Shown: positions 18,896 to 21,068 of the stretch, in pieces
How positions within the stretch are numbered: position 1 is the first letter of the stretch
How the letters are laid out: every line of letters begins with the position of its first letter
NCBI GenBank assembly: GCA_005787665.1
Contig: SYAB01000261.1
Location: forward strand, 1-21,068
Reading direction: 5' to 3'
Length of the DNA: 21,068 nucleotides
From: Actinomycetota bacterium
GTDB lineage: Bacteria; Actinomycetota; Actinomycetes; Mycobacteriales; Mycobacteriaceae
The notes under the pieces: model-generated
What the model was told of the DNA's origin: nothing
Seen by the model: the letters and a program-made list of their open reading frames with translations, nothing else
Databases searched by the model: none
Position numbers and translations under genes: made by a program

Positions 18896-19753
18896 ATGGA
18901 CAACGTCAAGGGCGCCACCATCGCGATCACCGGCGCGGCCCGCGGGATCGGCTTCGCCACCGCCCGTGCCCTGCTGCGCCGCGGCGCACGCGTCGTGATC
19001 GGGGACCGCGACGTCGCCCTGGAGGAATCCGCCGTGGCCGCACTGAGCAACCTCGGGCCGGTGTCGGGTCACCCGCTCGACGTCGCCGACCCAGAGTCGT
19101 TCGCGACGTTTCTGGACAAAGCCCGCGCCGATGGCGGCGGGCACATCGACGTGCTGATCAACAATGCCGGAGTGATGCCGGTGGGTCCTTTCCTCGACCT
19201 CACCGACACGGCCGTCCGATCGGCCGTCGAGGTGAACTTCTACGGCGTGCTCAACGGCTGCCGGCTGGTGCTTCCGGAGATGGTCCGGCGCCGGCGCGGC
19301 CACATCGTCAACATCGCCTCGCTCGCCGGAATGCTGGCCGTCCCGGGCCAGGCCCTCTATGCGGGAACGAAATTCGCCGTCGTCGGGTTGTCGACGGCCC
19401 TCGCCGACGAGTTCGCCCCGCAGGGCGTCTCCGTCAGTTGCGTGATGCCGACGTTCACCAACACCGAACTGATCTCGGGCACCGCGACCGGCGGGATGAC
19501 CAAACCGGTGGAACCCGAGGACATCGCCGCGGCGGTCGTGCGCACCCTGGATAAGCCGAAGACATCGGTGTCGGTGCCCTATCCGCTGCGCTTCATCGCC
19601 GCGGGCACGGCGTTCCTGCCGCCCCGCGGACGGCGCTGGCTGTCGGGGAAGATGGGCACCTCCCGGGTATTCCTCGACCTCGACACCGACGCGCGGGCCG
19701 CCTACGAGCGCCGGGCCAGGCACGCCACCGGCGTGGTCGACGGCCCGGGATAG
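18896..19753 (+). CDS. Short-chain dehydrogenase/reductase of unknown substrate
   Basis: The 285-residue classical SDR has TGAARGIG (12-19), Asp37 in the GDRDV stretch, NNAG (89-92), Asn114, and catalytic Ser142, Tyr155 and Lys159. The C-terminal 40 residues, Pro- and Arg-rich, are an extension commonly seen in mycobacterial SDRs that act on lipids or alcohols. It is a cytosolic or membrane-edge oxidoreductase with unknown substrate. The ATG at 18896 matches the usual distance to the Gly-rich loop. An upstream GTG at 18872 would add 8 residues and disrupt the promoter arrangement. It is only distantly similar to the divergent SDR, so they are not recent duplicates. Confidence 0.9.
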   Translation: MDNVKGATIAITGAARGIGFATARALLRRGARVVIGDRDVALEESAVAALSNLGPVSGHPLDVADPESFATFLDKARADGGGHIDVLINNAGVMPVGPFLDLTDTAVRSAVEVNFYGVLNGCRLVLPEMVRRRRGHIVNIASLAGMLAVPGQALYAGTKFAVVGLSTALADEFAPQGVSVSCVMPTFTNTELISGTATGGMTKPVEPEDIAAAVVRTLDKPKTSVSVPYPLRFIAAGTAFLPPRGRRWLSGKMGTSRVFLDLDTDARAAYERRARHATGVVDGPG

Positions 19754-19786
19754 GCCGCCCGCCACCCCCTGCCCGCCACCCCCTTA

Positions 19787-19820
19787 CCGCGAGCGTGCGT
19801 GTCGGTACGGCGACGCGCCG
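19787..19820 (+). repeat. 34-nt CGCGAGC repeat element, copy B
   Basis: The element has CCGCGAGC, 10 nt, GTAC, 2 nt, CGAC, then GCGCCG. Bases 19788-19805 (CGCGAGCGTGCGTGTCGG) recur exactly, inverted, at 20845-20862. Within it GCGTGTCG (19797-19804) and CGACGCGC (19811-19818) form an 8-bp hairpin with one G-U pair and a 6-nt loop. It lies between the SDR stop and the DUF559 gene. Confidence 0.65.
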
Positions 19821-19908
19821 TCTCATCGGTCACTGCGCGCACCTTCACCATCCCCAGGCCGGTGGACGACGACTTTCGCGTGGCGCATACGTGCGACAGC
19901 ATCGCCGG

Positions 19909-20805
19909 ATGCAGCCCGCGACGTCAGCGATGTCAGCACTGTTCGAACGGCAGGCGGGGGTGGCGACAACTGCCCAGCTTCTCCACCTGATGAGCCGCCG
20001 ACAATTGCAGCAGTTGCGCAATGCCGCTGTGCTGGAACACATCTGGCGGGGCGTCTACAGCCTGGGTCCTGCCGACATCACCACACGACTGCGGGCCCTC
20101 GACCTCACGAGCGGAACGGATGTGGCGATCTGCCTGAATACCGCAGCGCGCGCATGGGGTTTTGACACCGAGAACCGATCCGATCTTCACGTGCTCAATC
20201 CCGAGGGTCACCAACTGAGACCCGTTCCGGGTCTGGTCGTGCATCGCCGGGACGGGGCACCGCTGAGGCGGGTCGCCGGGCGGCTCACCACTGCGCCGGC
20301 GTGGACCGCCGTCGAGGTCGCGCGTGCGCTGCCCAGGCCCCGGAGTCTTGCCACCCTGGACGCTGCCCTGCGATCCGGGCAATGCAATCGTGCCGGACTG
20401 AGCAACGCGGTGACTGCCCAGACCGGAAGGCGCGGCATCGTCCGGGTCCGCGAATTGCTCACGTTCGCCGACGGCCGGGCGGAATCGCCGATGGAGAGCG
20501 AGGCCCGCCTGGTGATGATCGACGGCGCCCTGCCGACCCCGGCTCTGCAGTACGAGGTACGGGACGCCGGAGGACGGCTGCGGCGCCTCGATTTCGCCTG
20601 GCCGGACCGAATGGTCGCCGCCGAGTACGACAGCGATCAGTGGCATGCCGGCACCGACGCCCTTTGGCGCGACCGGGAAAAAGTAGCGGCGCTTCAGGAC
20701 CTCGGCTGGATCGTCGTACCGATCGTGCGCGACGACGTCCGACGACGCCAGCACGCCCTGGTGAACCGCATCCGCGCCCATCTCGACCGGGCTTCCGCGG
20801 CCTGA
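19909..20805 (+). CDS. AbiEi-like winged helix fused to DUF559 (Vsr-like) nuclease domain
   Basis: The 298-residue protein has an N-terminal winged-helix like that of AbiEi-type antitoxins (about 8-55, with RQAGVATTAQLL and IWRGVYSLG). A middle region follows (about 65-180), then a C-terminal DUF559/Vsr-like PD-(D/E)XK domain (about 190-290). Likely active-site residues are in ESPMESE (192-198), Asp228 in RLDFAWP and Glu239/Asp241 in AAEYDSDQWH, followed by LGWIVVPIV. Such proteins are common in mycobacteria, often labelled AbiEi-family or DUF559, with no settled function. No AbiEii toxin gene is next to it, so a classical toxin-antitoxin pair is not supported. The start is uncertain: ATG at 19909 or 19930, neither with a strong ribosome site. 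A GTG at 19795 would lie inside the flanking repeat. Inverted repeats flank the gene. Confidence 0.8.
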   Translation: MQPATSAMSALFERQAGVATTAQLLHLMSRRQLQQLRNAAVLEHIWRGVYSLGPADITTRLRALDLTSGTDVAICLNTAARAWGFDTENRSDLHVLNPEGHQLRPVPGLVVHRRDGAPLRRVAGRLTTAPAWTAVEVARALPRPRSLATLDAALRSGQCNRAGLSNAVTAQTGRRGIVRVRELLTFADGRAESPMESEARLVMIDGALPTPALQYEVRDAGGRLRRLDFAWPDRMVAAEYDSDQWHAGTDALWRDREKVAALQDLGWIVVPIVRDDVRRRQHALVNRIRAHLDRASAA

Positions 20806-20859
20806 GCGTGCGTCAAGAGCCCGCCCCGGCGGCGTGTTGGCGTGCCGACACGCACGCTC
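20804..20859. terminator. Inverted repeat after the DUF559 gene, convergent with metZ
   Basis: GAGCGTGCGT at 20804-20813, overlapping the stop codon, is perfectly complementary to 20850-20859. Inside it, GCGTGTTGGC (20832-20841) pairs with GCCGACACGC (20844-20853) with one G-U, a stronger competing hairpin. The position between convergent genes suggests transcription termination. Confidence 0.45.
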
Positions 20860-20863
20860 GCGC
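20830..20863 (-). repeat. 34-nt CGCGAGC repeat element, copy C
   Basis: On the minus strand it has GCGCGAGC, 10 nt, GCAC, 2 nt, CAAC, then ACGCCG, 34 nt in all, in inverted orientation to copy B. The 18 nt at 20845-20862 are an exact inverted match to 19788-19805. Confidence 0.65.
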
Positions 20864-20917
20864 CAGGGGCCAGGCACCAGGGGCCAGGGGGGGCGGGGGC
20901 GGGGGGCAGGGGGCGGG
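20863..20917 (+). repeat. 14-bp tandem duplication and G-run tract
   Basis: CCAGGGGCCAGGCA (20863-20876) is followed by a near copy (20877-20890, 12 of 14 identical). G-runs of 7, 5, 6, 5 and 3 bases up to 20917 follow, separated by one or two bases. The G-rich strand could form a G-quadruplex. The tract ends at the metZ stop codon. Confidence 0.6.
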
Positions 20918-21068
20918 TCAGCTCAGCGCGCGGTCCAGGTCGGCGATCAGGTCTTCAGTGCCCTCCAGCCCGACGGAGATCCGCACGACGCCGTCGCCCA
21001 GTCCGATGGCAGCCCGGCCCTCCGGGCCCATCGCCCGGTGGGTGGTGGTGGCCGGATGGGTGATCAGC
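20918..21068 (-). CDS. metZ: MetZ-like O-succinylhomoserine sulfhydrylase, C-terminal part
   Basis: Only the last 49 codons and the stop are in the window; the gene enters from the right edge. The fragment includes [26 protein letters not shown] and the ending LIADLDRAL. This is the C-terminal signature of the Cys/Met-metabolism PLP-dependent family (cystathionine gamma-synthase, MetZ, MetB). THPATTTH followed by ISVGLE with an acidic residue helps bind the substrate carboxylate. MetZ (M. tuberculosis Rv0391) fits best because it lies in the same chromosomal neighbourhood, but MetB or another family member is possible from so short a piece. The role would be homocysteine formation in methionine synthesis, in the cytosol. 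Confidence 0.75.
   Translation of the reverse strand, partial: LITHPATTTHRAMGPEGRAAIGLGDGVVRISVGLEGTEDLIADLDRALS

Noticed and set aside
18033..19753. Tandem duplication giving rise to the two SDR genes
   Set aside because: They are divergent and differ widely outside the universal SDR motifs, so a local recent duplication is unlikely.
19909..20805. Classical AbiE type IV toxin-antitoxin system
   Set aside because: Only the AbiEi-like N-terminal domain is present; no AbiEii nucleotidyltransferase-type toxin gene is adjacent on either side, and the C-terminus is a DUF559 nuclease domain instead.
19754..20917. Insertion sequence around the DUF559 gene
   Set aside because: No transposase or integrase is encoded and no target-site duplication was visible outside the inverted repeats, so a standard IS call is not supported; it is kept only as a repeat-flanked unit.

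Overview
The window is high-GC actinobacterial DNA, almost certainly from a mycobacterium of the environmental, Mycolicibacterium-like kind. The main evidence is the block lpqL, thiE, mutT3, glnX-glnH-pknG, ackA-pta-fgd1 and a metallo-beta-lactamase-fold gene. This is the order and relative orientation of the M. tuberculosis Rv0406c-Rv0418 region, with PknG, FGD1 and other products matching residue by residue at key motifs. The identification rests on remembered family sequences; no database search was run.

Layout. Positions 1-1566 hold the end of an unidentified gene, a half-length DoxX-like membrane protein and an APC-family permease, all on the plus strand. The lipoprotein peptidase gene lpqL (minus) and thiE (plus) then diverge from a 116-bp gap. 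The thiO-thiS-thiG genes that sit between them in M. tuberculosis are absent. mutT3 converges on thiE with a 26-bp overlap and diverges from the tightly overlapping operon glnX-glnH-pknG, the amino-acid-sensing lipoprotein, membrane protein and kinase pathway. A long palindrome separates pknG from the convergent operon fgd1-pta-ackA, which covers F420H2 generation and acetyl-CoA/acetate interconversion. A metallo-beta-lactamase-fold gene diverges from fgd1 and is followed by a small lipoprotein gene.

Positions 14628-18809 (minus) form an apparent three-gene operon: an HSD10-like SDR, a secreted sedolisin-type (S53) peptidase and a polytopic membrane protein with two zinc ribbons. A second SDR diverges from it. 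Near the right edge is a solitary gene joining an AbiEi-like winged-helix N-terminus to a DUF559 (Vsr-like) nuclease domain. The last 151 bp encode the C-terminus of metZ on the minus strand.

Two sequence-level patterns stand out. First, several genes have a TANNNT -10 hexamer 6-8 nt upstream of their ATG or GTG, the arrangement of mycobacterial leaderless transcripts, and this was used to choose starts. Second, three 34-nt elements share one layout (CGCGAGC, a GTAC-like core, CGAC-like, then CGCCG). Two of them face each other across the DUF559 nuclease gene, and the third is half of a head-to-head pair making the pknG/ackA palindrome. This repeat family and its link to the nuclease gene is the best candidate in the window for something undescribed. 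No RNA genes, CRISPR arrays or transposase genes were seen, and no gene-free stretch exceeds 300 bp.
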